20,979 nucleotides of DNA, from positions 1 through 20,979 of the forward strand of contig JAJFTY010000096.1 in NCBI GenBank assembly GCA_021372695.1, written 5' to 3'. Positions 14,614 to 20,979 of the stretch are shown here, in pieces; position 1 is the stretch's first letter, and every line of letters starts with the position of its first letter. The notes below the pieces were generated by a model. That model was not told the origin of the DNA, did not search any database, and saw only the letters and a list, made by a program, of their open reading frames with translations. Both the position numbers and the translations under genes were made by a program. Source of the stretch: Deltaproteobacteria bacterium (GTDB lineage: Bacteria > Desulfobacterota > Syntrophia > Syntrophales > UBA5619).

Positions 14614-15366
14614 ATGGCCATGAGCAGATTTCATCGGGTGTGGGTCGCGACCCTGCTGTCCGTGCTTTTTGCCGGGTGGACCGCGCAGGCGGCGGAACCG
14701 ATGCCGAAAATGGTGGACCCGGTGGAGCTGAACCAGATGCTCCAGAAGGGCGAGGATCTCGTCCTCATCGATACGATGAGCCGCCTGGAGTGCAGGGACC
14801 ACAGCATTCCCGGCTCTCTCTGCATCGCCGACGAGGAGTTCGCCGCCCGGGCGCCGAAGCTTCTTCCGGACAAGAAAAAGCTCCTGGTCTTTTACTGCGA
14901 GAGCAACCGGTGTTACCGCAGCACGGAAACGGCGGCCCTGGCGATCAAGCAGGGATACGAGCGGGTGGCGGTCCTCAAGGGGGGCCTTCCCGCCTGGAAA
15001 GAGGCGGGCTTCGAAACCGTTTCGCGGGAGCGGATCCCCCGCCTGCCGGTGGCATCGATCAAGCCGGATCGTCTGGCCCGATGGCTTTTGGAGAAACGGG
15101 ATCTGCTGATTCTCGACATCCGCCGGGAGGAGCGGTTCCGGGAGGCGCACCTTCCCATAGCCGTCAACATTCCCCTCTACCGCCTCCATGAGCGGTACGC
15201 GGAAATTCCGCTGAACCGGCCGGTCCTGGTTGTGGACGACCGGGGGTTGCGCTCCTTCCTTGCTGCCTGTTACCTGGTCCGGAAGGGTGTGTCCGATGTG
15301 AAGACGCTGTTCGGAGGGATGGCAGGTTGGCAGTCCTACATCGCCTCCATAGAGAAGAGTCAGTAG
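14614..15366 (+). CDS. Exported tandem rhodanese-domain protein
   Basis: A 250-residue protein with a Sec signal peptide (VATLLSVLFAGWTAQAAEP) and two rhodanese folds. Domain 1 (about residues 35-135) has a Cys-containing active loop, YCESNRCYRS (C95, C100, numbered from 14614), followed by the family ending VAVLKGGLPAWKEAGF. Domain 2 (about 150-245) keeps the fold signature (LDIRREERFREAHLP; LFGGMAGW), but its loop reads VVDDRGLRS with Asp in place of Cys, so it is probably non-catalytic. ATG at 14620 also has good spacing from AGGAG. Rhodaneses carry sulfane sulfur as a persulfide. Lying 12 nt after the octahaem gene, it suggests that thiosulfate, polysulfide or another sulfur species is handled in the periplasm by this system. 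Confidence 0.9.
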   Translation: MAMSRFHRVWVATLLSVLFAGWTAQAAEPMPKMVDPVELNQMLQKGEDLVLIDTMSRLECRDHSIPGSLCIADEEFAARAPKLLPDKKKLLVFYCESNRCYRSTETAALAIKQGYERVAVLKGGLPAWKEAGFETVSRERIPRLPVASIKPDRLARWLLEKRDLLILDIRREERFREAHLPIAVNIPLYRLHERYAEIPLNRPVLVVDDRGLRSFLAACYLVRKGVSDVKTLFGGMAGWQSYIASIEKSQ

Positions 15367-15420
15367 CGGCCGCTGATCGATCAGGGTGCTTCGCAAGAAA
15401 GGGCTGAAAAGAGGTGCAGC

Positions 15421-17286
15421 ATGGGCTTTGGGGTTCGGATCGTGGCGGCCGTCGTCCTGGCGGTGTGTTGGCTGTTGCCCGCAACGGAGACGGCCGCAGC
15501 GGTTTCCCCTGCGTCGACGTTGGTGCAGGGTTGCACGAACTGCCATGACGATGAGGTGTTCCGCTCCGGGTTCATGGGATCGGTTCACGGCAACGACAGT
15601 TGCACGAGCTGTCACGCCGACATCACGGACCTTCAGGCGCACATGACCGGGAAGGCGGCGCCGGCGGCGGTGAACTGCGGGAGCTGCCATCAGACGATCG
15701 CCGCCGAATTCCGGAAGAACTTCCACTATCTCCAGGAGGACTTCCGCTGCACGGACTGCCACCGCGGGATCCACGCGCTCAAGAAGGCCGATGGGAACTT
15801 CAAACTGGCCGTCATCAAGAAGTGCACGGAGTGCCATGCCAACGAGGAGTACGTCGCCTCGGGCCACGCCGAGGCGGTCCTGAAGGGAAACCAGGATTCG
15901 GCCTCCTGCTCCGACTGCCACGGCCTCCACACGACCCAGGTCTACCACACGTCCCTGGAAACCTATCCCGGCGAGGCGCGCGAATTCTATACGGAGAAGT
16001 GTAAGAAATGCCACGCGGACAAAGCGATGATGGCCCGGGCCGGCCTCTCCGCCGACATGGTGAAGTATTACGAGCAGACCTATCACGGCAAGGTACAGAA
16101 CATCGGCTACCCGACGCGGGTCGCGGGATGCGCCGACTGCCACACCTCGCACAACATCCTCCCGAAGGCGGACACCCGTTCCAGCGTTCATCCGGGCAAT
16201 CTGATCAAGAACTGCGGCCGCTGCCACCATGGCTTCAACGCCCGTTTCGTAACCTACAAGGCCCATCCGAACTACCATGACCGGCGGAATTACCCGTCCC
16301 TTTTCTGGACGTTTGTTTTCATGTCCGGCCTTCTGATCGGCACCTTCGTCTTCTTCTGGGTCCATACCGTTCTCTGGTGGAGGAAGAGCTACTGGGAAAA
16401 GGACAAGCGGGAAAGGCTGGGCGTCGAATCGAAGAAGCATTTTTCGGAAAGCGAAGGGCTTACGCCCATCCAGCGTTTTACCGTGAAGGAGCGGATCATG
16501 CACGTGCTCCTCATCCTCTCGTTCATGACGCTGGTGATGACGGCGTTTCCGCTCAAGTATTCCACCGCCCCCTGGGCCGGCACGCTCATCGGCCTCTGGG
16601 GCGGGGCGCATTCGGCGGGCATTTTCCACCGGACAGCCGCGACGGTGCTGATCGCCCTGTTCCTGTACGTGGCATGGCTCTCCTTCCGCTTCATCTTCCC
16701 CAAGGGCCAGGGGACGAAGGGCTGGCTGAAGCGCCTCTTCGGTCCCGATTCCCTCTGTCCGAACTGGAAGGACCTGAAGGACATGGTGGGGATGTTCCGC
16801 TGGTTCTTCAACCGCGGAGAGATGCCGAAGTTCGACCGCTGGACCTACTGGGAGAAGTTCGACTTCCTGGCCGTTTTCTGGGGGATGACGGCCATCGGCG
16901 GGTCGGGGCTGCTGCTCTGGGTCCCCGAATGGTCCTCCTGGATCGTTCCCGGATGGGTCCTCAACGTGGCCGCGCTGATCCACTCCGAAGAGGCTCTCCT
17001 GGCCGCGCTCTTCATCTTCACGGTCCATTTCTTCAATACGCACTTCATCCCGACGAAGTTCCCGATGGACCCCATCATCTTCACGGGACGCTACCGCCTG
17101 GAGGAGATGAGCGAACAGAAGCAACTGCAGTACGAACGCCTCAAAGCCGAGGGGAAGCTGGATGCCCTGAAAAGCAGACATCCCAGCATTCTGCTGAAGA
17201 TCGTGTCGGGAATTTTCGGCATGGCGTGTCTGCTGCTCGGGCTCTACCTCACGGTCCTCATCCTCTGGGGGATCTTCCTGGAGTAG
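15421..17286 (+). CDS. CbcL-like fusion: nonahaem cytochrome c plus membrane cytochrome b
   Basis: A 621-residue protein. After a signal peptide, nine CXXCH motifs (CTNCH, CTSCH, CGSCH, CTDCH, CTECH, CSDCH, CKKCH, CADCH, CGRCH) span residues 38-269. From about residue 290 there are roughly six membrane segments, with histidines in or near the helices (ERIMHVLL, GIFHRTAA, FTVHFFNTHF) suited to b-haem ligation, as in the HydC/FdnI-type cytochrome b family. This architecture matches CbcL of Geobacter sulfurreducens (nine c-haems fused to a di-haem b domain), an inner-membrane quinone oxidoreductase required for low-potential metal respiration. It is the last gene of the cluster, 54 nt after the rhodanese, and the likely link between the quinone pool and the periplasmic haem proteins. 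Orthology to CbcL is inferred from architecture only. Confidence 0.88.
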   Translation: MGFGVRIVAAVVLAVCWLLPATETAAAVSPASTLVQGCTNCHDDEVFRSGFMGSVHGNDSCTSCHADITDLQAHMTGKAAPAAVNCGSCHQTIAAEFRKNFHYLQEDFRCTDCHRGIHALKKADGNFKLAVIKKCTECHANEEYVASGHAEAVLKGNQDSASCSDCHGLHTTQVYHTSLETYPGEAREFYTEKCKKCHADKAMMARAGLSADMVKYYEQTYHGKVQNIGYPTRVAGCADCHTSHNILPKADTRSSVHPGNLIKNCGRCHHGFNARFVTYKAHPNYHDRRNYPSLFWTFVFMSGLLIGTFVFFWVHTVLWWRKSYWEKDKRERLGVESKKHFSESEGLTPIQRFTVKERIMHVLLILSFMTLVMTAFPLKYSTAPWAGTLIGLWGGAHSAGIFHRTAATVLIALFLYVAWLSFRFIFPKGQGTKGWLKRLFGPDSLCPNWKDLKDMVGMFRWFFNRGEMPKFDRWTYWEKFDFLAVFWGMTAIGGSGLLLWVPEWSSWIVPGWVLNVAALIHSEEALLAALFIFTVHFFNTHFIPTKFPMDPIIFTGRYRLEEMSEQKQLQYERLKAEGKLDALKSRHPSILLKIVSGIFGMACLLLGLYLTVLILWGIFLE

Positions 17287-17296
17287 CGGAGAATTG

Positions 17297-17325
17297 AACG
17301 GGGGCCGATCCGGCCCCCGTTTTTC
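17297..17325 (+). terminator. Rho-independent terminator closing the cytochrome cluster
   Basis: Stem ACGGGGGCCG (17298-17307) and CGGCCCCCGT (17311-17320) with a 3-nt loop, extended by flanking A-T pairs and followed by a T-run ending at 17324. It begins 11 nt after the CbcL-like stop codon. A textbook intrinsic terminator. Confidence 0.9.
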
Positions 17326-17503
17326 CGAATTCATCGGCGGCCATTGCGCATCACCGATGTCCGTTCCGTAGCTTCAACCCGCGATTTAACCCCTCCTCGA
17401 CCCCCATTACCTTTTGAATACTCGACGGGTATCATTTTTACGGGGCAATCCCTTCCCGTGAAAGGATCCACCCCGGGAACGATTCGCGAGGAGGCCGCGT
17501 GAC

Positions 17504-17692
17504 GTGATGAAAGGTGTGAGATGGGGGATGAGGCTCGCCGTACGCATCGCACTGCTGCCGGCAATCGGCTTCAGCGTCCTGGCGCTGAAGGCCGGCATGC
17601 CGGCGAGCATCATGTTGCTTCTGGGGATCCTGGCCACCGCCCTGCTGCTGAAGAGGCGATACCGAAGAAGAAGGCAGGTCATGGGCTGCTAG
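17504..17692 (+). CDS. Small basic membrane protein, unknown function
   Basis: A 62-residue open frame. GTG at 17504 or ATG at 17507 follows AGGAGG (17489-17494) at 9 or 12 nt. The product has two hydrophobic stretches (about residues 11-28 and 33-49: ALLPAIGFSVLAL; IMLLLGILATALLL) and a strongly basic tail KRRYRRRRQ, consistent with a two-helix inner-membrane hairpin or a short anchor with a cytoplasmic tail. I do not recognise a family. It stands between the cytochrome-cluster terminator and a convergent cytochrome gene, and a good hairpin terminator follows it, which supports it being a real transcription unit. Confidence 0.5.
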   Translation: MMKGVRWGMRLAVRIALLPAIGFSVLALKAGMPASIMLLLGILATALLLKRRYRRRRQVMGC

Positions 17693-17726
17693 CCCAGCCC
17701 GGGAACTTCGGCAGGACAGGGTGAAT

Positions 17727-17775
17727 GGAGTCGCCCGTGGGACCGGATTACCGGCCACGGGCGGCTCCTGCTTTT
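17727..17775 (+). terminator. Hairpin terminator between convergent genes
   Basis: Arms GGAGTCGCCCGTGG (17727-17740) and CCACGGGCGGCTCC (17755-17768) pair over 14 positions with one G-T wobble; a small CCGG/CCGG inner stem fills the loop. A short T-run (CTTTT) follows on the plus strand. No T-run is present in the minus direction, so it should serve the small membrane protein gene. Confidence 0.6.
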
Positions 17776-17821
17776 CGAGATTGGGTGAGGCTTGTACAGG
17801 GGGGGAGCAAACCGACGATCG

Positions 17822-18145
17822 CTATTTGTGACCCTTATGGCACATGGCGCAGTTCAGTTCCGCAGCAGCATGGGGGTTGGGACTCTTGTCCTTGGTTTTT
17901 GCCGCCATGGCGGCCGCATCGCCGTGACAGCCCATGCAGACCGAAGCCGGAGGCGTGTCCTTGGGCGGACTCTCCTTGTGGCAGGCGCTGCATTCCATGC
18001 CCATCGCCTTGTGCTTGTCGGCCACCATCGACATCGCAGCGGCGCTCGATTTCTGGACGATCGCCACGGAGAGGAACAGGGATACGACGCACGCGGCGAT
18101 GACGGCAAAAGAGAACAGATGTTTACCTTTTTCGAGCCATTTCAT
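17822..18145 (-). CDS. Small trihaem periplasmic cytochrome c
   Basis: A 107-residue protein with a signal peptide (FSFAVIAACVVSLFLSVAIV, cleavage near SSAAA) and three haem motifs, CSACH, CMGCH and CAMCH. The spacing and the NPHAAAELNCAMCHKGH ending resemble the small tetrahaem cytochrome family and the haem domain of Shewanella-type flavocytochrome fumarate reductases, with one haem site fewer. No flavin domain follows, so it is a stand-alone electron shuttle. It is transcribed toward the large cytochrome cluster on the opposite strand and is preceded by a long leader with a good promoter candidate. It may exchange electrons with the multihaem proteins of the locus; this is inferred from proximity. 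Confidence 0.88.
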   Translation of the reverse strand: MKWLEKGKHLFSFAVIAACVVSLFLSVAIVQKSSAAAMSMVADKHKAMGMECSACHKESPPKDTPPASVCMGCHGDAAAMAAKTKDKSPNPHAAAELNCAMCHKGHK

Positions 18146-18330
18146 CTCACAGATTTCCTTTCTACAGTCAAATTTTCTTCCTTCTATTCAATCGGCTTCG
18201 CAGGACCTCCAATGCAGCCGCGATCGGCCGGCCCGAAGCCGCCCATGGCTCAGGTCGATCGCCTCTTTTCTGAATGAAATCCTCCGTCGAGGACCTTGCG
18301 ATCGCATCCGGGAGCCTCTCGATGGTTTTT

Positions 18331-18359
18331 AACCTATAAAGGCGGTCCAGGTTTGTCAA
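18331..18359 (-). promoter_or_regulatory. Candidate sigma-70 promoter for the trihaem cytochrome
   Basis: On the minus strand TTGACA (18359-18354) is separated by exactly 17 nt from TAGGTT (18336-18331). The -35 box is perfect; the -10 matches 3 of 6 consensus positions but lies in an AT-rich patch. Transcription would start near 18324, giving a leader of about 180 nt before the cytochrome ATG. It lies about 50 nt after the stop of the upstream PLD-family gene. Confidence 0.5.
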
Positions 18360-18406
18360 GAGACGCCGGGCTGTTTCCGGCTGGAAGTTTCGGGACTTGG
18401 GGAAGG

Positions 18407-19000
18407 TCATGACTCGGAGTGTTCGCGGTGGCGCTGCCAGTTTTCGCAGTAGGGCCGGGCAAGCTCTTTCGAGCGGATGATGAGGAGGTTCTCTGCGTTC
18501 TTCTCCTCGGCTGCCTTGGTGAAGTTGAACGAGCCCGTGATCACGACCTCCCGGTCGATGATGATGATCTTGTTGTGGGCGATGGCATGCTTCGCGTCGA
18601 TATAGGTCGGGATGCCGGAGTGCACGAGAAAGGAGGCCGACGAGTACTTCTGGGTCTTCTGGCTCTTGTCGAGGATGGCCCGGACCTTCACGCCTTTCTT
18701 GTGTGCCTTGAGCAGCGCCTTGGCGATCGGGGCGGAGGTAAAGGAGTAGGCCTGGACGAGGATCTCGGAGCGGGAGCGGTCGATCTCCCGGACGATCGCT
18801 TCCGTCGTACGGTCATCCGGGCTGAAGTAGACCTCGACTGGAGCGTGACCAATGTCGACGGTGATAGCGCGTGCGGCGGGGCCGCCAATGACCAGGACGA
18901 GGAACATCGCGGCAGCGGCCCAGGCAACGCGCTGCGGAGGTGAACTGTAAAGCCTTCTCAACATGCGGCGGAACGGGAACGTCATCGCCAGGGTTCGCAT
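18407..19000 (-). CDS. Exported single-HKD phospholipase D/Nuc-family protein
   Basis: A 197-residue protein with a long basic N-terminus and a signal peptide or anchor (WAAAAMFLVLVIGGPAARA, residues 27-45), then one PLD-type domain. The catalytic motif is H142-x-K144-x4-D149 followed by GSFNFT (G156, S157, N159), as in the small bacterial endonuclease Nuc, which dimerises to complete its active site. SEILVQAYSFTSAPIAKALL is also typical of this family. Its length fits Nuc-type nucleases rather than two-motif phospholipases. No clear ribosome-binding site supports the ATG at 19000, and later ATGs (18985 and 18964) are possible starts. The periplasmic role could be DNA or phospholipid hydrolysis; context gives no hint. 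Confidence 0.85.
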   Translation of the reverse strand: MRTLAMTFPFRRMLRRLYSSPPQRVAWAAAAMFLVLVIGGPAARAITVDIGHAPVEVYFSPDDRTTEAIVREIDRSRSEILVQAYSFTSAPIAKALLKAHKKGVKVRAILDKSQKTQKYSSASFLVHSGIPTYIDAKHAIAHNKIIIIDREVVITGSFNFTKAAEEKNAENLLIIRSKELARPYCENWQRHREHSES

Positions 19001-19264
19001 CGGAGGCTCGAAAGCCCCCGCCTTTCTCCAATCGAGGCGTCGATTCAGAATGCGCCGTAACAGGCGAGAGATCTCTAATCCGTTTCCCGCTCCCTGTCAA
19101 GAGGGTTGGGCGCAAGAGCCGGCCGAGCCGATCCCGGCGTCGGGAATCAAGTCCGCAAAAAAAGGGTGCAGCCGGATACGCTTCTCATCCGCTGTTGCGG
19201 AGTCGATAGCGTTCCGGACGTGCACCCCATCCGTCACTTTGCCTGTTCCCGGTCCGCGAGGGCG

Positions 19265-19585
19265 CTACTTCTTCTCGGCTGCCTTGCGGGGAAGCTTGGC
19301 TGCCAGCACGTCCATCATTTCGATGACCGGCGGCTCCTTGAGCAGATCCTTGGCCTGCTTCATCAGGGCTGCGGCAATCGGACCGGAAAGATGGCTCTGC
19401 CGGCCTTCCTCGTCCACGAAGGCATCGAAGATCCCGAACGTCGACGGTCCGATGCGAAGGGAGAGCCAAACGGGGGTTGCCTCCTCCTGGAGCGCCATGT
19501 CGAGACCGCCGCACAGGAGCTTTTCCATATCCGCCTCTTTTCCTCTTTTCACTTCGAGCCGAACGAACACCGCTACCTTGACCAT
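19265..19585 (-). CDS. Antibiotic-biosynthesis-monooxygenase (ABM)-domain protein
   Basis: A 106-residue protein beginning VKVAVFVRLEVKRGKEADMEKLL, the usual first strand and helix of the dimeric ferredoxin-like ABM/YgiN fold, followed by TPVWLSLRIGPSTFGIFDAFVDEEGRQ and a C-terminal helix-strand unit (HLSGPIAAALMKQAKDLL). The ATG at 19585 has a strong AAGGAGG ribosome-binding site at 6 nt. Members act as cofactor-independent quinol or small-molecule monooxygenases, or as stress proteins of unknown activity. In a probable anaerobe an oxygenase role is doubtful, so the activity remains open. It appears to be a stand-alone gene, 264 nt from the PLD gene. Confidence 0.8.
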   Translation of the reverse strand: MVKVAVFVRLEVKRGKEADMEKLLCGGLDMALQEEATPVWLSLRIGPSTFGIFDAFVDEEGRQSHLSGPIAAALMKQAKDLLKEPPVIEMMDVLAAKLPRKAAEKK

Positions 19586-19787
19586 ACCCTGCCTCCTTGT
19601 GTCTAATCGGACTGTGTTTTCTCGCCCCTCCCGTACAGCGGAAACCTTTGCGGCCGGAAAAAGCCGGTTCGCCTCCGCGGGCTGGTGGCCCGTCGGATCG
19701 GCGGGAAGCGGGTGAGATGCTTTAGGTTATGGCGTCCGCCGGCGGAAAGAAATGAGAATTGAATGGAAGGTTTATGGTAGCCGGTCA

Positions 19788-20399
19788 CTATGGTCGAACA
19801 AAGGCAAAAACCGTTTCTGCGCGGTCGCCGATGAGACAGGCTTCGAAATAGATCTGACGGGCCGCCTCGCGGTCTCCGCGCATCAGGTAGGCGTCGCCCA
19901 GATATCCATACGTCGCCGCGTTGGCCGGCGTGATGGTCAGGGCTGTCTGAAGAGAATGGATGGCCCGATCATAGTCTCCGATTTGGAGGTGTGCGTAACC
20001 TACGGGTATCCCTTCGGCAAGGAAGTCCCCGTCCGTCAGCATGCCCTGCTCGATTGCGTCGGCAATCTTCCGGAAGAAAGGGCGCAGGAAATCGTCTGCG
20101 GTCGCGCCGCCAGGGGCGAGCGAACGGCAGTACCTCTCGAACGAACCCCACAACCCGAAGAGATACGAGGGCCGGTCTGGAGCGCCCGGCGGCGTCGCAG
20201 CGAATCCTTGTTGCAGGAAAGAGGCGATCCTGACCTTTGTCTCCACGTTTTGGCCGCCGGGGTAAAGAGCGCGGTACCTTTCCAGCAGCTCGAGAACGGT
20301 GCCGGGACGCAACGCCATCAAGGCCGCCGAGGCCTCGTTAAGCAACATGAACTCCTCTTCAAAGAGGGAAATCTGTTCCATGCTGTTCAGGGGTTGCAT
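19788..20399 (-). CDS. TPR-repeat protein of unknown function
   Basis: A 203-residue soluble protein without signal peptide. The C-terminal part (about residues 125-190) contains two tetratricopeptide-like repeats, GYAHLQIGDYDRAIHSLQTALTITP and ATYGYLGDAYLMRGDREAARQIYFEACLI in outline (broken here as GYAHLQIGDY, AIHSLQTAL, YGYLGDAYLMRGD, AARQIYFEA). The N-terminal half is helical, starting LFEEEFMLLNEASAALMAL, and is not recognised. TPR units usually mediate protein-protein contacts. The ATG at 20399 lacks a convincing ribosome-binding site; the next in-frame ATG (20381) is an alternative. It is the last gene before the CRISPR array but shows no resemblance to known Cas proteins. Confidence 0.72.
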   Translation of the reverse strand: MQPLNSMEQISLFEEEFMLLNEASAALMALRPGTVLELLERYRALYPGGQNVETKVRIASFLQQGFAATPPGAPDRPSYLFGLWGSFERYCRSLAPGGATADDFLRPFFRKIADAIEQGMLTDGDFLAEGIPVGYAHLQIGDYDRAIHSLQTALTITPANAATYGYLGDAYLMRGDREAARQIYFEACLIGDRAETVFAFVRP

Positions 20400-20561
20400 G
20401 GAGGGCAGTTCGTCGGCATGGCTGGCACGAGCGGAACGATTCGTACATCTTCTGCTAACATATCGGACCTCGGATGCTCACGGTGAAATTTCCCGCGACC
20501 TATAGGGCAGTTTTCGGAAATGGGCAAGAAGTTTCCAGAGGCCGATGTTTTTCACGCTGCG

Positions 20562-20593
20562 TCGTTCCGTGGTCTCCGGCGTGGGGGAGGGAC
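20562..20593 (-). repeat. Possible degenerate leader-distal CRISPR repeat
   Basis: A stretch ending GGGGGAGGGAC at 20593 resembles the end of the CRISPR repeat (GCGGGAGGCGAC) and contains CTCCG at the expected place. The gap to the first intact repeat, 20594-20628, is exactly 35 nt, the same as three of the real spacers. The 5' half is poorly conserved. Confidence 0.35.
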
Positions 20594-20628
20594 TTGCCGG
20601 TCAAGGACGCGGCCGTGACCGCGGGCAT

Positions 20629-20979
20629 GTTTCAATCCACGCCTCCGCGCGGGAGGCGACTCGGCAGACTACGAGAAAAAGCCGCGATGGGAGGTTTCAA
20701 TCCACGCCTCCGCGCGGGAGGCGACCTCAATTCAATCCCGTACTCTTTGAGCTTTTCGGTGTTTCAATCCACGCCTCCGCGCGGGAGGCGACTTGTCCCG
20801 TGATATTTTTTCCGACGAATCCTTCAAGTTTCAATCCACGCCTCCGCGCGGGAGGCGACTCCGTCTCCGGCCTCACGTTGGCCAAGGAGATGCCGTTTCA
20901 ATCCACGCCTCCGCGCGGGAGGCGACAACGGTGCAAGGCCATGGACCCAGACAGAGGGCCGTTTCAATCCACGCCTCCG
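20629..20979 (-). CRISPR. CRISPR array, type I-C-like repeat, continues past the window
   Basis: Five intact identical 32-nt repeats at 20629-20660, 20694-20725, 20761-20792, 20828-20859 and 20895-20926, and a sixth cut by the window edge from 20961. The repeat begins GTTTCAATCCACGCC on the plus strand and contains the palindromic CGCCTCC/GGGAGGCG stem. Spacers are 33, 35, 35, 35 and 34 nt and all differ. The repeat length and the GTGGATTGAAAC end seen on the minus strand match type I-C (Dvulg) repeats, in which that end precedes each spacer. Transcription is therefore expected right to left, with the leader and any cas genes beyond the right edge and 20629 near the oldest end. No cas gene is present in the window. 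Confidence 0.97.

Noticed and set aside
14473..17334. Very long open frame on the minus strand (953 codons) opposite the rhodanese and CbcL-like genes
   Set aside because: It is antisense to genes with clear haem motifs, rhodanese loops and membrane helices; its product is charged and low-complexity, as expected from GC-rich reverse-frame reading.
18168..18410. 80-codon minus-strand frame overlapping the PLD gene stop as ATGA
   Set aside because: It overlies the promoter candidate and leader of the trihaem cytochrome, has no ribosome-binding site or domain, and its composition is unremarkable.
19735..19746. 12-bp palindrome TCCGCCGGCGGA near the end of the TPR gene
   Set aside because: Short GC palindromes are expected in this GC-rich DNA; there is no T-run on either side to support a terminator.

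Overview
The window is GC-rich and gene-dense. Its content suggests a strict anaerobe, most likely a Desulfobacterota (former Deltaproteobacteria) relative: a tungsten-type aldehyde:ferredoxin oxidoreductase, an iron alcohol dehydrogenase, a Tat-exported molybdopterin oxidoreductase, four multihaem c-type cytochrome genes and a type I-C-like CRISPR array. This taxonomic guess is inferred from gene content only; no rRNA or tRNA gene was found.

Layout. (1) 1-3032: a plus-strand operon with the C-terminal part of an aldehyde:ferredoxin oxidoreductase, an SCP2-like lipid-binding protein and an iron-containing alcohol dehydrogenase. (2) 3033-3354: a gene-poor spacer with a 16-bp palindrome and a REP-type repeat. 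(3) 3355-6359: a second SCP2-like protein, a soluble multi-PAS histidine kinase with a duplicated PAS domain, and a convergent NarL-type response regulator. (4) 6819-10889: a Tat-dependent molybdopterin catalytic subunit, a four-cluster ferredoxin subunit, a terminator and a TorD/NarJ-like chaperone. (5) 11307-17286: a decahaem cytochrome interrupted by an in-frame TGA, an octahaem cytochrome, an exported tandem rhodanese and a CbcL-like fusion of nine c-haems with a membrane cytochrome b, closed by a strong terminator. (6) 17504-20399: a small basic membrane protein (+), then on the minus strand a trihaem cytochrome, an exported PLD/Nuc-family protein, an ABM-family monooxygenase-like protein and a TPR protein. 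(7) 20629 to the right edge: a CRISPR array in minus orientation, without cas genes in the window.

How it may work together. Regions 4 and 5 look like one respiratory module. The CbcL-like protein would exchange electrons with the quinone pool, the deca- and octahaem cytochromes would carry them across the periplasm, and the molybdoenzyme with its ferredoxin subunit would act on an unknown, possibly sulfur-containing, substrate, which the exported rhodanese hints at. The adjacent kinase/regulator pair is a reasonable candidate controller. The substrate and direction of electron flow cannot be read from the sequence. The most unusual detail is the in-frame TGA at 11478-11480. It lies between a well-supported start with signal peptide and nine further haem motifs in the same frame, and is followed by a SECIS-like hairpin with a GGTC loop. 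It may be a nonsense mutation, a base error or recoding.
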